Assembly: GCA_021156365.1 (NCBI GenBank)
Contig: JAJNDK010000004.1
Coordinates: 186,001 to 250,000, forward strand
DNA from: Bacteroidota bacterium
Lineage (GTDB): Bacteria; Bacteroidota; Bacteroidia; B-17B0; Aurantibacillaceae
Length of the DNA: 64,000 nt
Direction: 5' to 3'
Of this stretch, positions 1 through 8,110 are shown one piece after another (positions within the stretch are counted from its first letter, which is position 1; each line of letters starts with the position of its first letter). Made by a program: the position numbers and the translations under genes. Under the pieces are notes generated by a model, which did not search any database, was not told the origin of the DNA, and saw nothing but the letters and a program-made list of their open reading frames with translations.

Positions 1-3
1 CAC

Positions 4-36
4 AAAAAAAGGAGTATTATTTGTACTCCTTTTTTT
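4..36 (-). terminator. Bidirectional intrinsic terminator
   Basis: A 13-bp perfect stem (A-tract plus GGAGTA pairing with TACTCC plus T-tract) around a 7-nt loop. The run of T follows the stem on either strand, so it can end the CsbD gene (minus strand, stop 18 bases away) and anything arriving from the left. Confidence 0.85.
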
Positions 37-53
37 GTCAGATCATAGTGTGA

Positions 54-245
54 TCACAGGCTTTGAATCCATTCGATCACCTGGTCTTTTGTTTTACCGA
101 TCTTTTTTTGAATACGACCGACAAGCTCGTCATCTTTGCCTTCTTCGTATACAAGATCATCATCGGTTAACTGGCCATACTGTTGCTTGATTTTGCCTTT
201 CAGCTCGTTCCAGTTGCCTTTTAGTTTTAATTCCTTGCTATCCAT
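54..245 (-). CDS. CsbD family stress-response protein
   Basis: A 63-residue, highly charged protein of the CsbD type (pattern LKGxWNExKGKxKQxYGxLTDDD near the N-terminus, then a helical region with [14 protein letters not shown]). CsbD proteins are small general-stress proteins of unknown biochemistry. The frame stays open upstream to 284, but the methionine at 245 is preferred because an AAGGAG motif lies about 12 bases upstream and the family normally begins at that point (MDSKELK). Monocistronic, followed by a strong terminator. Confidence 0.85.
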   Translation of the reverse strand: MDSKELKLKGNWNELKGKIKQQYGQLTDDDLVYEEGKDDELVGRIQKKIGKTKDQVIEWIQSL

Positions 246-461
246 AGTAATTGTTTTCTCCTTTTTATGCAAGTTGAATGCCAATGGTTAAAAGGCCTGC
301 TACAAAGATGTTATACTCAAGGATTATCTTAGCGCGGGGAAAATAGTCCGCAGTGGAGAAGCAGTCCGGTAAAGCTTGAACCAATGAGTAAGATCAACTC
401 CATATACAGAAGGGGGCAAGCAGTAAAAACACTTGCTTGTGAGGGGATACACTCTGACCGA

Positions 462-890
462 TCACTTCAACTTCTTTTTAAGATTAGCCAAATAGCCGGT
501 CCATGCGCTTGAGCAATTCTCATAGCACTCGATTTGAGGAACCAGGCCCTCGTGTGTAAACGCAATCGTTGTACTTTTTTCGTCTCCAGTCAGGTCGAAA
601 CGTATTTTAGTCCCATTCCATTCGTTAGTCTTATTTAAAAAACTAAGATTACTATCTGTTACCAGCCATACAATTTTCTTGTCAGGAATGAGTTCTATTA
701 ACTGTTGTTTGGAGTAATGCACACCTCCTCCTGCTTTAAAGGTAAACTCGTCGTTTACGTTTTGACTTTTCCCGTTAATGGTCTCAGCGAATAAGCCAGA
801 CCACCATTGTTCGATATCCAACAGCAATTCAAAAACCTCATGAGCTGTTTTTGATGTTTTAAGGCTGTAGCTAAAATTATCTTTTTTCAT
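462..890 (-). CDS. SRPBCC (AHSA1-like) domain protein
   Basis: 142 residues with the START/AHSA1-like pattern: an N-terminal strand (FSYSLKTSKTAHEVFELL), WW near residue 28, and a C-terminal helix with EC and W (ECYENCSSAWTGYL). These are small hydrophobic-ligand-binding or Hsp90-activator-like folds; the ligand is unknown. Start chosen at 890 because its ATG overlaps the stop of the upstream gene as ATGA, a normal coupling arrangement; an in-frame start at 908 would overlap more. It is a paralogue of the upstream gene (both have WLV at the same place and the same C-terminal ECYxxCxxAW motif). Confidence 0.8.
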   Translation of the reverse strand: MKKDNFSYSLKTSKTAHEVFELLLDIEQWWSGLFAETINGKSQNVNDEFTFKAGGGVHYSKQQLIELIPDKKIVWLVTDSNLSFLNKTNEWNGTKIRFDLTGDEKSTTIAFTHEGLVPQIECYENCSSAWTGYLANLKKKLK

Positions 891-1381
891 TTTTTCGGCA
901 GTCCCCATTTTTCTATTAATTCTTTGTTCAGATCATTTTCTTTGGTGTTGGGATTGCCTTTGCCCGTTGTGATCAGATTTTTCAAACTTCCCTGGATATA
1001 GCTGCTCCATGCATCCTGGCAAATTTTGTAGCACTCATATTCAGGCACCAGTCCTATCTGGGTAAAATCCAACCGGGTTTTTCCATCCTTCCCGGAAAGT
1101 TCAAAAACAATCTTGTTTCCTTTCCATTCGTTTTTGTCTTCGGTAAAATTGAATTGATTCTCTAATACCAGCCAAACCACTTTTTTGTCGGAAATAAATT
1201 CGACTATTCTCATTTTACAAATATGAACGTCCTTGTAGTTGTAAATGAACTCATCATTCAGTTTTACCGTACTACCCAGAATGTTCTCGCTCCACCACCC
1301 GGCAACATTATTGATGGCTTTGAAGACTTCTGTAGAGGATTTATCTACCGTGATGCTTGTTGTAAAGTTTTTGTTTTCCAT
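887..1381 (-). CDS. SRPBCC (AHSA1-like) domain protein, paralogue
   Basis: 164 residues, same fold as the downstream gene, with matching landmarks: STEVFKAIN, WWSE, DKKVVWLV, and the C-terminal ECYKICQDAWSSYI. It has an extra C-terminal tail of about 20 residues (NTKENDLNKELIEKWGL). First gene of a two-gene operon transcribed away from the GlxA-type regulator; the -7 element at 1414-1421 would give a leader of about 25 bases. Ligand and role unknown. Confidence 0.8.
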   Translation of the reverse strand: MENKNFTTSITVDKSSTEVFKAINNVAGWWSENILGSTVKLNDEFIYNYKDVHICKMRIVEFISDKKVVWLVLENQFNFTEDKNEWKGNKIVFELSGKDGKTRLDFTQIGLVPEYECYKICQDAWSSYIQGSLKNLITTGKGNPNTKENDLNKELIEKWGLPKK

Positions 1382-1413
1382 ATCGTTTTATTTTAGAATT
1401 CGTACTTCCGGGA

Positions 1414-1421
1414 CAAAAATA
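1414..1421 (-). promoter_or_regulatory. Bacteroidota -7 element of SRPBCC pair
   Basis: TATTTTTG on the minus strand matches the Bacteroidota -7 consensus TAnnTTTG exactly and lies 33 bases before the start codon of the SRPBCC operon. I do not see a good -33 TTG at the usual distance. Confidence 0.45.
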
Positions 1422-1469
1422 CTGTCTTTATTCCCTTATTGTAATGTGTAAATTAGACATTTTAAAGGG

Positions 1470-1499
1470 TTGATTTGGACGGAGATTATTTTAACTTTG
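1470..1499 (+). promoter_or_regulatory. Bacteroidota promoter of GlxA-type regulator
   Basis: TTG at 1470-1472 and TAACTTTG at 1492-1499 (exact TAnnTTTG) with a 19-base spacer, the preferred Bacteroidota arrangement. The start codon is at 1517, so the leader would be only about 10 bases. It lies back to back with the SRPBCC promoter in a 135-bp intergenic region. Confidence 0.7.
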
Positions 1500-1516
1500 G
1501 TGCAAAAACATAGCCT

Positions 1517-2539
1517 ATGAAGCATATTACAATCCTGGTACCTGATGGCCAGGTAAACATGGGGACTCTTGCCACTATCGTAGGTGCTTTCGAAATTTTT
1601 ACCGAGGCGAATCTATATTGGAAAAGAAAGGGTAAAGACATTCCTTATACAATTCAGACCGCGGGAGCATCTAAAAAAGTGGATTTCAGTAAAGGCATGA
1701 TCACCCTGCAGCCTGAGCTGAATGTTTCCGGCATTAAAAAAACTGACCTGATCATTGTTCCGCCATCGGGCTTACGGAGCGCTGAGGATGCTCAGAAGGG
1801 AAACAGAGCGATCATCAGTTGGATCGAGAAACAATACAAACTTGGTGCAGAGGTTGCCAGCATGTGTTCCGGGATATTTATGCTGGCTTCTTCCGGAATT
1901 TTGAATGGGAAAACATGTTCGGCTCATTGGGCGCATGCCGAAACATTCAGGAATGCTTTCCCTGGTATTAATTTGAAAGAAGACAGGCTGATAACGGCTG
2001 AATCAGGAATTTATACGAACGGGGGTGCATATTCATTCTTAAATCTGGTCATATTTCTTATTGAGAAATATTATGACAAGGAAACGGCGATCTTTTGTTC
2101 TAAGATGTTCCAGGTTGATATTGAACGGCATACCCAATCTTCTTTCGCTATATTTTCGGGACAAAAAAAGCACAGCGACGATGATATATTAAAAGCACAG
2201 TCATATATTGAGAAAAATTACCAGGATAAAATTTCGATTGAATTTTTATCGGACAAATTTAGCATCGGAAGACGAAATTTTGATCGCAGGTTCATAAAGG
2301 CAACGGGTATTACACCCCTGGATTATCTGCAAAGGGTAAAAATTGAAGCCGCAAAAAAATCGCTGGAAAACACCCGCAAAACGGTTAATGAAATTATGTA
2401 CGATGTTGGGTACAACGATACCAAGGCTTTTAGAGAGGTGTTTAGCCGCGTAACAGGTATGTCGCCGATTGACTATAAGTCTAAATATAACCGGGAGCAT
2501 GTAACTAAGAATTTTTTTGTAGCTTCCGTAGCAGAATGA
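1517..2539 (+). CDS. GlxA-family AraC-type transcriptional regulator
   Basis: 340 residues. Residues 1-190 form a DJ-1/PfpI-like glutamine-amidotransferase-type domain, with the nucleophile-elbow region around VASMCSGIFMLASSGIL and the AHWAHAETFRNAFPG segment typical of GlxA regulators. Residues 230-325 are an AraC/XylS double helix-turn-helix (SIGRRNFDRRFIKATGITPLDYLQRVKIEAAKKSL and VGYNDTKAFREVFSRVTGMSPIDYKSKY). In this family the first domain senses a small molecule and the second binds DNA. It is transcribed divergently from the SRPBCC pair, so that pair is the likely target. Confidence 0.88.
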   Translation: MKHITILVPDGQVNMGTLATIVGAFEIFTEANLYWKRKGKDIPYTIQTAGASKKVDFSKGMITLQPELNVSGIKKTDLIIVPPSGLRSAEDAQKGNRAIISWIEKQYKLGAEVASMCSGIFMLASSGILNGKTCSAHWAHAETFRNAFPGINLKEDRLITAESGIYTNGGAYSFLNLVIFLIEKYYDKETAIFCSKMFQVDIERHTQSSFAIFSGQKKHSDDDILKAQSYIEKNYQDKISIEFLSDKFSIGRRNFDRRFIKATGITPLDYLQRVKIEAAKKSLENTRKTVNEIMYDVGYNDTKAFREVFSRVTGMSPIDYKSKYNREHVTKNFFVASVAE

Positions 2540-2564
2540 AAACCAAGACAGCGAAAACTAAAAA

Positions 2565-3557
2565 TCAAACAAACGTCTCCAGTACCTCGAAGATCAATTC
2601 AGGATACAATATCTCTCCGGGCCTGTCGCTTCTTGATGTGTGAACAATCTTACCGTTCTGGTGCACAAGGAAAGAAGCCGGCAGAGGGATCCCTTTTTCG
2701 ACGGCCAGTTTATTCATTACCGTGGTAGGCTGGATGTCTGATGAATAGAGCAGCGTGACCTCCTGATGAGGATCGCTCAGCAAAAGCGAATGCTCATCGA
2801 TGCGCTGCATCATTTCTTTGTTCACGCCCTGCGGATCGGGTCCAATGCCAACGATGCGCACATTCCTTTCGGCAAATTTTTCCATGTTCCGGAAATAGGA
2901 ACGCAGCATAATATGGCAGGTAGGACACCAGTCACCACGCACAAAAATGAGCAGCACGTGATTGGTTTTCAGCAGTTCTTTCAGTACGACCTGGTTGCCA
3001 AACTGATCAGGCAGCGTGAAATTATAGGCCTCTGTTCCTACCTTCATTTCAATACGTTTGCTTTTCATGATCTGCAGGATGTCGTTCCTGTCCTTATACA
3101 TGAAAGGGGTGCACAGTCCCGTGAGAAAGATCGGAAGACCCGTAATCCATTGCAGCGCTTCATACTGAATAAGAATGCCTGAAACCGCGAAAAAAACAAC
3201 TACTGAAAGAGTAGAAACCATCTCAAACCACGGAGCTCTGCTGACAAGCATCTGCCCGTAGAAAAAAGTACGGAAGTTAAATATGAAGGCAATCAGCAAA
3301 TTGCTGATCAGGCCGGCGGGTAAAGCTTTGAAGGGATAATCAATGGTGAGCCCAAGCGAAATGCCTGCAATAAAAAAATTAAAAACAAACAGGTTGCCGG
3401 ATTTGTGCGGGGAAGCTACGATAAGCAATGAAGCTGCGATCCCAAGCCCGGTGCATACTATCCGGATTTCCGTAGTTGCCGGGAAAAGGAATAACAAAAC
3501 CAAAGCAAGGATCGAAAAACAAATAGAAACATATTTGGCGATGTCCGTTTTTTTCAT
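2565..3557 (-). CDS. Membrane-anchored thioredoxin/AhpC-TSA-like protein
   Basis: 330 residues. The first 150 or so hold about five hydrophobic segments, so this part sits in the inner membrane. The rest (about 175-330) is a peroxiredoxin/thioredoxin-fold domain (AYNFTLPDQFGNQVVLKELLKTNHVLLIF) with a CxxC-type active site WCPTC near residues 206-210, then the family's LLSDPHQEV and PxxFLVHQNGKIVHT strands. A thiol-disulfide or peroxide-reducing role at the membrane is likely; topology decides which side the active site faces. Not in an obvious operon. Confidence 0.75.
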   Translation of the reverse strand: MKKTDIAKYVSICFSILALVLLFLFPATTEIRIVCTGLGIAASLLIVASPHKSGNLFVFNFFIAGISLGLTIDYPFKALPAGLISNLLIAFIFNFRTFFYGQMLVSRAPWFEMVSTLSVVVFFAVSGILIQYEALQWITGLPIFLTGLCTPFMYKDRNDILQIMKSKRIEMKVGTEAYNFTLPDQFGNQVVLKELLKTNHVLLIFVRGDWCPTCHIMLRSYFRNMEKFAERNVRIVGIGPDPQGVNKEMMQRIDEHSLLLSDPHQEVTLLYSSDIQPTTVMNKLAVEKGIPLPASFLVHQNGKIVHTSRSDRPGEILYPELIFEVLETFV

Positions 3558-3687
3558 GGCAGGTTAAAGGTATAAAATAAACAGATCCGAAAAATCCCGG
3601 CTTCATATTGCAATACACAACATACCCGTAGAACTTACAGTTTTATTAAGTGCTTATCATTCGATTGTTTGTAGTATTTTAGTTGCA

Positions 3688-4266
3688 ATGAAACAGGAAA
3701 CAGAAACCTTTTACCCAACCAACCGAAAGGAATGGAGAAAATGGTTGCAAAAAAACCACGGTAAAAAACAATCAATCTGGCTCATTTGCTACAAAATGAA
3801 ATCAGGTATGCCAAGTATCTCCTGGAGCGAAGCTGTGGACGAAGCGCTGTGTTTTGGTTGGATAGACAGTACAAGAAAATCCCTTGACGATGAAAAATTC
3901 ATGCAGTTTTTCAGTAAACGAAAAGCCGTCAGTACCTGGTCGAAAGTAAATAAAGAAAAAGTCCGGCAACTGATTGAGCAAGGTCTGATGACCGAAGCGG
4001 GTTTGGCCAGTATTGAAACTGCAAAACAAAATGGTTCATGGAATATCTTAGACGGTGTAGAAGAGTTGACAATACCTAAGGACCTGGAAAAGGAATTCAA
4101 AATCCATAAAGGTTCAAAACCCTTTTTTTTAAGTTTAAGCAAGTCGGTCCGGAAAATGATACTGCAGTGGATCGTTCTTGCAAAACGACCGGAAACCAGG
4201 CAAAAACGGATCAGCGAGGTAGCGGAGCTTGCCGCTCAAAACTTAAAACCCAAACAATTCAGATAA
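3688..4266 (+). CDS. YdeI/OmpD-associated family protein
   Basis: 192 residues matching the YdeI family: ETFYPTNRKEWRKWLQKNHGKKQSIWLI at the start, then SWSEAVDEALCFGWIDS, FSKRKAVSTWSKVNKEK, and the C-terminal arginine-lysine-rich helix (AKRPETRQKRISEVAELAAQN). Family members are often labelled bacteriocin-protection proteins from E. coli YdeI, but the molecular function is unknown. Single gene; its stop is 4 bases from the convergent helicase gene's stop. Confidence 0.85.
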   Translation: MKQETETFYPTNRKEWRKWLQKNHGKKQSIWLICYKMKSGMPSISWSEAVDEALCFGWIDSTRKSLDDEKFMQFFSKRKAVSTWSKVNKEKVRQLIEQGLMTEAGLASIETAKQNGSWNILDGVEELTIPKDLEKEFKIHKGSKPFFLSLSKSVRKMILQWIVLAKRPETRQKRISEVAELAAQNLKPKQFR

Positions 4267-4270
4267 AGGT

Positions 4271-6028
4271 TTAATCGTAGTTTTCTTCCAGCTCTAATTT
4301 TTTCACACGCGATGCGATCGCACCTTTTGTCCGCCCGAATTGCTTCGCGATATCTTTTACGTGAATGCCCATGCAATACATTTCCGTGAGCTTGTCATCC
4401 AGGTCTTTTGTCCATGGCGCATAGGCTTTGCCGGGCAGTTCTTTCGACTGTTCCCGGGAGGATTTTGGATCGGGCTTAATTTTCGTTTCTTTAAACTGTG
4501 GAGGCCCGGCAGGCTCATCTTTTACAGGATAGATCCGGGGAGAATTTGGGAACTCTTTCGGCAGCAGATCCTGGTGTATATGGATACTGTTTTTTGTCCG
4601 GGTTACGGCCACATACAACAGGTTTATTTCCTCATTGAGTTTGGATACATTCAACTCTTTTTCTTTGGAACCGGCTTTTAATTTTTCGATGCTTTCTTCC
4701 GTAATAAAGTCATTTACCAATTGTATGGCATCGTATTCCATCCCTTTGCAGCGGTGAACGGTGGAAAAGATGATATCGGCCTTTCCCTTTTGGTCGCCGT
4801 CTATATGCTTTTCTTTGATGGCTTTTATAATATCCGGGATTTCATTGCCGTATTCTTTTACGATCTCCACCATCATTTTTAGCTGCACATCTTCTGTTTT
4901 GTCAATGTATTCTTCCAGCTCTCCAAGGTCTTTCATCGACTTTATGAGTGCATCACGGATCAGGTGGTTTTTTCCATTGTACAGGTTTAATACATCATAC
5001 AGGGAAGCGCCGTCTTCGGCATAGGTGTATGAATTGATATTGCCTTCGAAATAAATGTGTTTGATCTTTTTCTTTTCAGTTACATATTCGATGGCTTTTA
5101 AAAGCAGTCCTAAATTTGTCCGGGCAATGATAGCCTTTGTTTTGTACGCCTTATGATCTCCTTCTCCTTTAATGGAAACCGGCTGATGCTTTGCAAGGTG
5201 TGCTTTCCAATCCAGAATAGCATTCGCAAGGCTGGCGATATCCTGGCTGAACCGGAAGCTGGTGGATAAATGAAAGGTTTTGAAATCGGCTTTTTCAAGA
5301 GAATTTACCGCATGTCGCCAGCCATAGATCTGCTGATGGGTGTCGCCGACAATTACTTTTGTAGCCTCCTGTTTTAAAAAAATATCCAGCATGGCCGGCG
5401 ATGCATCCTGGCCTTCATCGAATAAAATGTAATCGTAGTTTAATTGTGGATTCCCGAGCTGGAACTTTTTTAAATAGAAATCGTGCGTTATCTCGATCTC
5501 TCCTTTGTCCATTTTGTTTAGCAGCAGTCGCGCCTGCGTTTCAATATAGGGATAGAATTTAGCAACGAAGGCATGGACTTTCTCATCGGATATGGTATCC
5601 AGGTAATTCAGATCCTGTACTTTTCTCTTATCACTGTTGCAGAAATAGGCAATGAATTTGTTGATGTGATTGGCTACTACATACTCCGTATGTTTTTCAC
5701 CGTCTCCCGTAATGTTAAGCAATTCGGCTATTTCGTGGGTTTTGTATCCCTGATTCCTCACCTTGTAATTATGCCTGTATACCACATTCTTATGCGCAAG
5801 TGAATGGGCAGTTTCTACCTTCACATTAAGCATGCCTTTCTCTTCGAATTTCTTTTTAGCTTCTGATTTTACGGAGCGGTTAAAAGCGAGGTAAAGTATC
5901 CGGGCAGTTTTGGGACGTGTTTTGGCATATTCTATCACTGTGGTGGTTTTGCCTGATCCTGCAACGGCATTGATCTTTATATTGCCGCTGGAGTTGATAA
6001 TATCCCATTGTTCCTGTGTTAGCTTCAT
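4271..6028 (-). CDS. UvrD-like superfamily 1 DNA helicase
   Basis: 585 residues. A Q-motif-like LTQEQWDII start, Walker A AVAGSGKTTT (20-29), Walker B LFDEGQDASP (about 200), DTHQQIYGWRHA (motif III), STSFRFSQDIASLAN (IV), STVHRCKGMEYDAI (V) and LLYVAVTRTKNSIHIH (VI) give the full SF1A set. It is compact compared with UvrD/PcrA (about 700), with short 1B and 2B insertions. The last 50 residues (WTKDLDDKLTEMY...VKDIAKQFGRTKGAIASRVKKL) look like a small helix-turn-helix or Myb-like DNA-binding tail. A repair or recombination helicase is likely; exact subfamily unknown. Confidence 0.85.
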   Translation of the reverse strand: MKLTQEQWDIINSSGNIKINAVAGSGKTTTVIEYAKTRPKTARILYLAFNRSVKSEAKKKFEEKGMLNVKVETAHSLAHKNVVYRHNYKVRNQGYKTHEIAELLNITGDGEKHTEYVVANHINKFIAYFCNSDKRKVQDLNYLDTISDEKVHAFVAKFYPYIETQARLLLNKMDKGEIEITHDFYLKKFQLGNPQLNYDYILFDEGQDASPAMLDIFLKQEATKVIVGDTHQQIYGWRHAVNSLEKADFKTFHLSTSFRFSQDIASLANAILDWKAHLAKHQPVSIKGEGDHKAYKTKAIIARTNLGLLLKAIEYVTEKKKIKHIYFEGNINSYTYAEDGASLYDVLNLYNGKNHLIRDALIKSMKDLGELEEYIDKTEDVQLKMMVEIVKEYGNEIPDIIKAIKEKHIDGDQKGKADIIFSTVHRCKGMEYDAIQLVNDFITEESIEKLKAGSKEKELNVSKLNEEINLLYVAVTRTKNSIHIHQDLLPKEFPNSPRIYPVKDEPAGPPQFKETKIKPDPKSSREQSKELPGKAYAPWTKDLDDKLTEMYCMGIHVKDIAKQFGRTKGAIASRVKKLELEENYD

Positions 6029-6161
6029 ATGACTTCTAGATTTAAATTTTCAAACAAAATTAAATCTTTTTTGTAGCAGGTTTACATATTTCTTTGCTAC
6101 GTTTTATAGCAAAATGATTTCCAAAAAACCCCCGGACGGTATTCTCAACAGTGAAAAACAC

Positions 6162-6195
6162 AAAACCCTGTCTGGAGATTTACAGGCAGGGTTTT
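6162..6195. terminator. Intrinsic terminator after DinB gene
   Basis: Stem of 12 pairs with one mismatch (AAAACCCTG-CTG against CAG-CAGGGTTTT), loop of 8, flanked by A and T tracts. It is 20 bases past the stop of the DinB-family gene on the minus strand. Confidence 0.75.
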
Positions 6196-6215
6196 ACTTA
6201 TGTAGACTATTGAAT

Positions 6216-6737
6216 TTAAACTACCACTTCTTTCACCTTCAGCAGGTTCAGCTGCCCTAAGTGGTAGCTCTGGTGATTGGTTCTCCCGATCAGCACATTC
6301 AGTTTATTACGCTGAGGTTCAAGTTCAAAATCCGCTTCGGAAACAGCCGTGTGCCGATCCATCCATTCTTCCGCACTCATCCGGCTGAAATGATCGCTGA
6401 GTGTTGAATTTACCGTTTCCCATTTCTGTTTCAGCTCCGTCATGGCCGGAAGATTGGCAAAAGATTTATCCGGATTACCGCTGAAATTTTCCAGCTCAGG
6501 GAATAATTTTTCGCGAAGCCCCAGCAAAGGAAGCAGGGCATCGTTGGTAGCGATAAGATGTCCGAGCAGGAAAGCGGCCCTGTTACGCCCGGGTGCTATC
6601 TCATTCAGGTACGCATCATCGGCATATTTATTGAAAAAACTGGTTACGGCAGTGTTCCTGGATGTCCAGGAAACGAGGACCTGCTTAATGATCTGTTGTG
6701 TGAAAGCGGTATCCGCCTTGATTGTTTGATTTTCCAT
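6216..6737 (-). CDS. DinB-family protein
   Basis: 173 residues of a four-helix DinB/YfiT-like fold. Putative metal-binding histidines are in FLLGHLIATNDALLP and the C-terminal TNHQSYHLGQLNLLK, the usual HxxxH-type end of the family. Bacteroidota members often act as thiol-dependent transferases or have no known substrate. It is the second gene behind the 58-aa protein (28-base gap) and downstream of the ArsR operators. Confidence 0.8.
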   Translation of the reverse strand: MENQTIKADTAFTQQIIKQVLVSWTSRNTAVTSFFNKYADDAYLNEIAPGRNRAAFLLGHLIATNDALLPLLGLREKLFPELENFSGNPDKSFANLPAMTELKQKWETVNSTLSDHFSRMSAEEWMDRHTAVSEADFELEPQRNKLNVLIGRTNHQSYHLGQLNLLKVKEVVV

Positions 6738-6765
6738 AAGGATATAGGGTTTTTAAGATTACTGA

Positions 6766-6942
6766 TCAGATCCAATACACGTCTTCAAATACGCTCCAGG
6801 GCATTTGTCCGGGTTTTTTAGGGGATCCGAATTGAGCTTGTTTGATTTTTTCCTCCGGCTCCGGTATTGCGGCAGGCTTTTCCGAACGGATGTTACAGAT
6901 CCCCGACACGAGAGGGCAGCTGAGTTCTTTTGATTTTTCCAT
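6766..6942 (-). CDS. Small unknown 58-residue protein
   Basis: A short open frame with ATG at 6942, an AGGA motif 4-7 bases upstream, and a stop 28 bases before the DinB gene. It begins MEKSKELSCPLVSGIC, is proline- and glutamate-rich in the middle, and ends MPWSVFEDVYWI. Two cysteines (9 and 16) could bind a metal or form a disulfide, but no family is recognised. Placement between the ArsR operator region and DinB makes it the probable first gene of a regulated two-gene operon. Confidence 0.6.
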   Translation of the reverse strand: MEKSKELSCPLVSGICNIRSEKPAAIPEPEEKIKQAQFGSPKKPGQMPWSVFEDVYWI

Positions 6943-6976
6943 TGTTTCCTGTTTTTAAATGATTTGACTTAGTTTG

Positions 6977-7096
6977 AATACATCAATGTATTTATATTTA
7001 TCGATGTATTTTCTGATTAAAAAAACGGGAGACCCGTTTAATTTTCTGCAACAAAGGAAAGCAATTTATCGATACATTTATAATTATCGATGTATT
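6977..7096. promoter_or_regulatory. Cluster of ArsR-type operator repeats
   Basis: Four copies of the same element before the small protein/DinB operon: a perfect palindrome AATACATCAATGTATT at 6977-6992, and ATCGAT-plus-ACAT/GTAT sites near 7000-7010, 7068-7076 and 7086-7095. The same word recurs before the regulator gene (7401-7415). The arrangement fits binding by the ArsR-family protein encoded next door. Confidence 0.6.
7019..7039 (-). terminator. Intrinsic terminator after ArsR gene
   Basis: On the minus strand a 7-bp stem AAACGGG/CCCGTTT with a 3-nt loop is followed by a T run, 70 bases after the regulator's stop. It separates the regulator from the DinB operon while leaving operator sites on both sides. 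Confidence 0.7.
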
Positions 7097-7107
7097 ATTT
7101 TGCTTTT

Positions 7108-7395
7108 TTAACTTTTATACCCGCTAAGGAAACGGATATATCCGTCCAGTACCTCCTGGTTGATATGGTATTTGGCATTGCGTCCGTCTTTCTCAGCCAC
7201 CACGAGGTCTGCATCCACTAACAGTTTCATGTGATGCGATACCGTGGACTGTGCCAGATCCACTGTTTCCACGATAGCCGTACACTGCATACACTCCTTT
7301 TTCTTCCGGATCATTTCCATGATCTTCAGGCGATAGGGATCACCCAGGGCTTTTGAGATCTTCTCTATCTTCTTCAGGTCGAACTTTGCATTCAT
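7108..7395 (-). CDS. ArsR-family winged-helix regulator
   Basis: 95 residues, the usual length. Pattern: KISKALGDPYRLKIMEMI (first helices), recognition helix VDLAQSTVSHHMKLLVDADLV, wing VVAEKDGRNAKYHIN. A CxxC pair (C35, C38 in KKKECMQC) could sense metal or redox state, but the alpha3 CVC motif of arsenic sensors is missing. Operator-like repeats overlap its own promoter and stud the downstream intergenic region, so it probably represses itself and the small protein/DinB operon. Confidence 0.85.
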   Translation of the reverse strand: MNAKFDLKKIEKISKALGDPYRLKIMEMIRKKKECMQCTAIVETVDLAQSTVSHHMKLLVDADLVVAEKDGRNAKYHINQEVLDGYIRFLSGYKS

Positions 7396-7400
7396 AGATG

Positions 7401-7415
7401 CAAATGTATCGATTA
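7401..7415 (-). promoter_or_regulatory. ArsR gene promoter overlapped by operator
   Basis: On the minus strand an exact -7 element (TACATTTG, 7401-7408) shares bases with an ATCGATACAT operator copy. Occupation of the operator would block the promoter, predicting autorepression. The start codon is only about 6 bases from the -7 element, so the transcript could be nearly leaderless. Confidence 0.5.
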
Positions 7416-7504
7416 TTACTATATGGCGGATGTTAAAAAAGTTGAAGGTACAATACGATTGTCAGAGCAATTGTAAGGACGGGAATTTTTCAGCTATGGA
7501 AAGA

Positions 7505-7981
7505 TCAGAAATAATTCTCCAAAAAAGGTTTCATTTCCGTCTCGATTCCTTTCCGTAGCTCCATCAGGCGTTTGGCATATTTCTCCAGGGCAATTTCATG
7601 ATCGGTATGCGGCTCCCATTTTTTTGAGGCCTTGGGTTGCCCGTTTTCATCAATAGCTACGAACACGATCACACAATGCGTGGTCTTCACAAATTTGTGC
7701 TCCGTTATTTTCCTCGAAAAAACATCGCAGGCAATATGAATGCTTGTATTACCCGTATGAATGACACGGGCAACGATCTTTACAAGGTCGCCGATCTGTA
7801 TAGGTTTGAAAAACCGGATCCCGCCCACATACAATGTAACACAGTAGCCCTCTGCCCAAGAAGTGGCGCAGGCATATCCTGTCTGGTCGATCCATTTCAT
7901 CACGGCACCCCCATGCACTTTTCCGCCATAGTTCACATCGCCCGGTTCACTGATAAACTGAAAGGTGAGTTGATTTTGCAT
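7505..7981 (-). CDS. Acyl-CoA thioesterase, hotdog fold
   Basis: 158 residues. Hotdog pattern of YciA/BACH-type thioesterases: DVNYGGKVHGGAVMKWIDQTGYACA (catalytic Asp on the long helix), VTLYVGGIRFFKPIQIGDLV, ARVIHTGNTSIHIACDVF and the following THCVIVFVAID strand. The reaction is hydrolysis of acyl-CoA in the cytoplasm; chain-length preference cannot be read from sequence. Single gene. Confidence 0.85.
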   Translation of the reverse strand: MQNQLTFQFISEPGDVNYGGKVHGGAVMKWIDQTGYACATSWAEGYCVTLYVGGIRFFKPIQIGDLVKIVARVIHTGNTSIHIACDVFSRKITEHKFVKTTHCVIVFVAIDENGQPKASKKWEPHTDHEIALEKYAKRLMELRKGIETEMKPFLENYF

Positions 7982-8110
7982 AAGCTGTTTTTGTTAGGGA
8001 TAGTTTGTGTATCGAAGATAGATCTTTTTTGGTAAATACAAAATTGCACTGAACCGTATAAATTTCTCTTGTATATTCCCTAACTTTAATGCAAAATCAG
8101 AAGCAATTTC

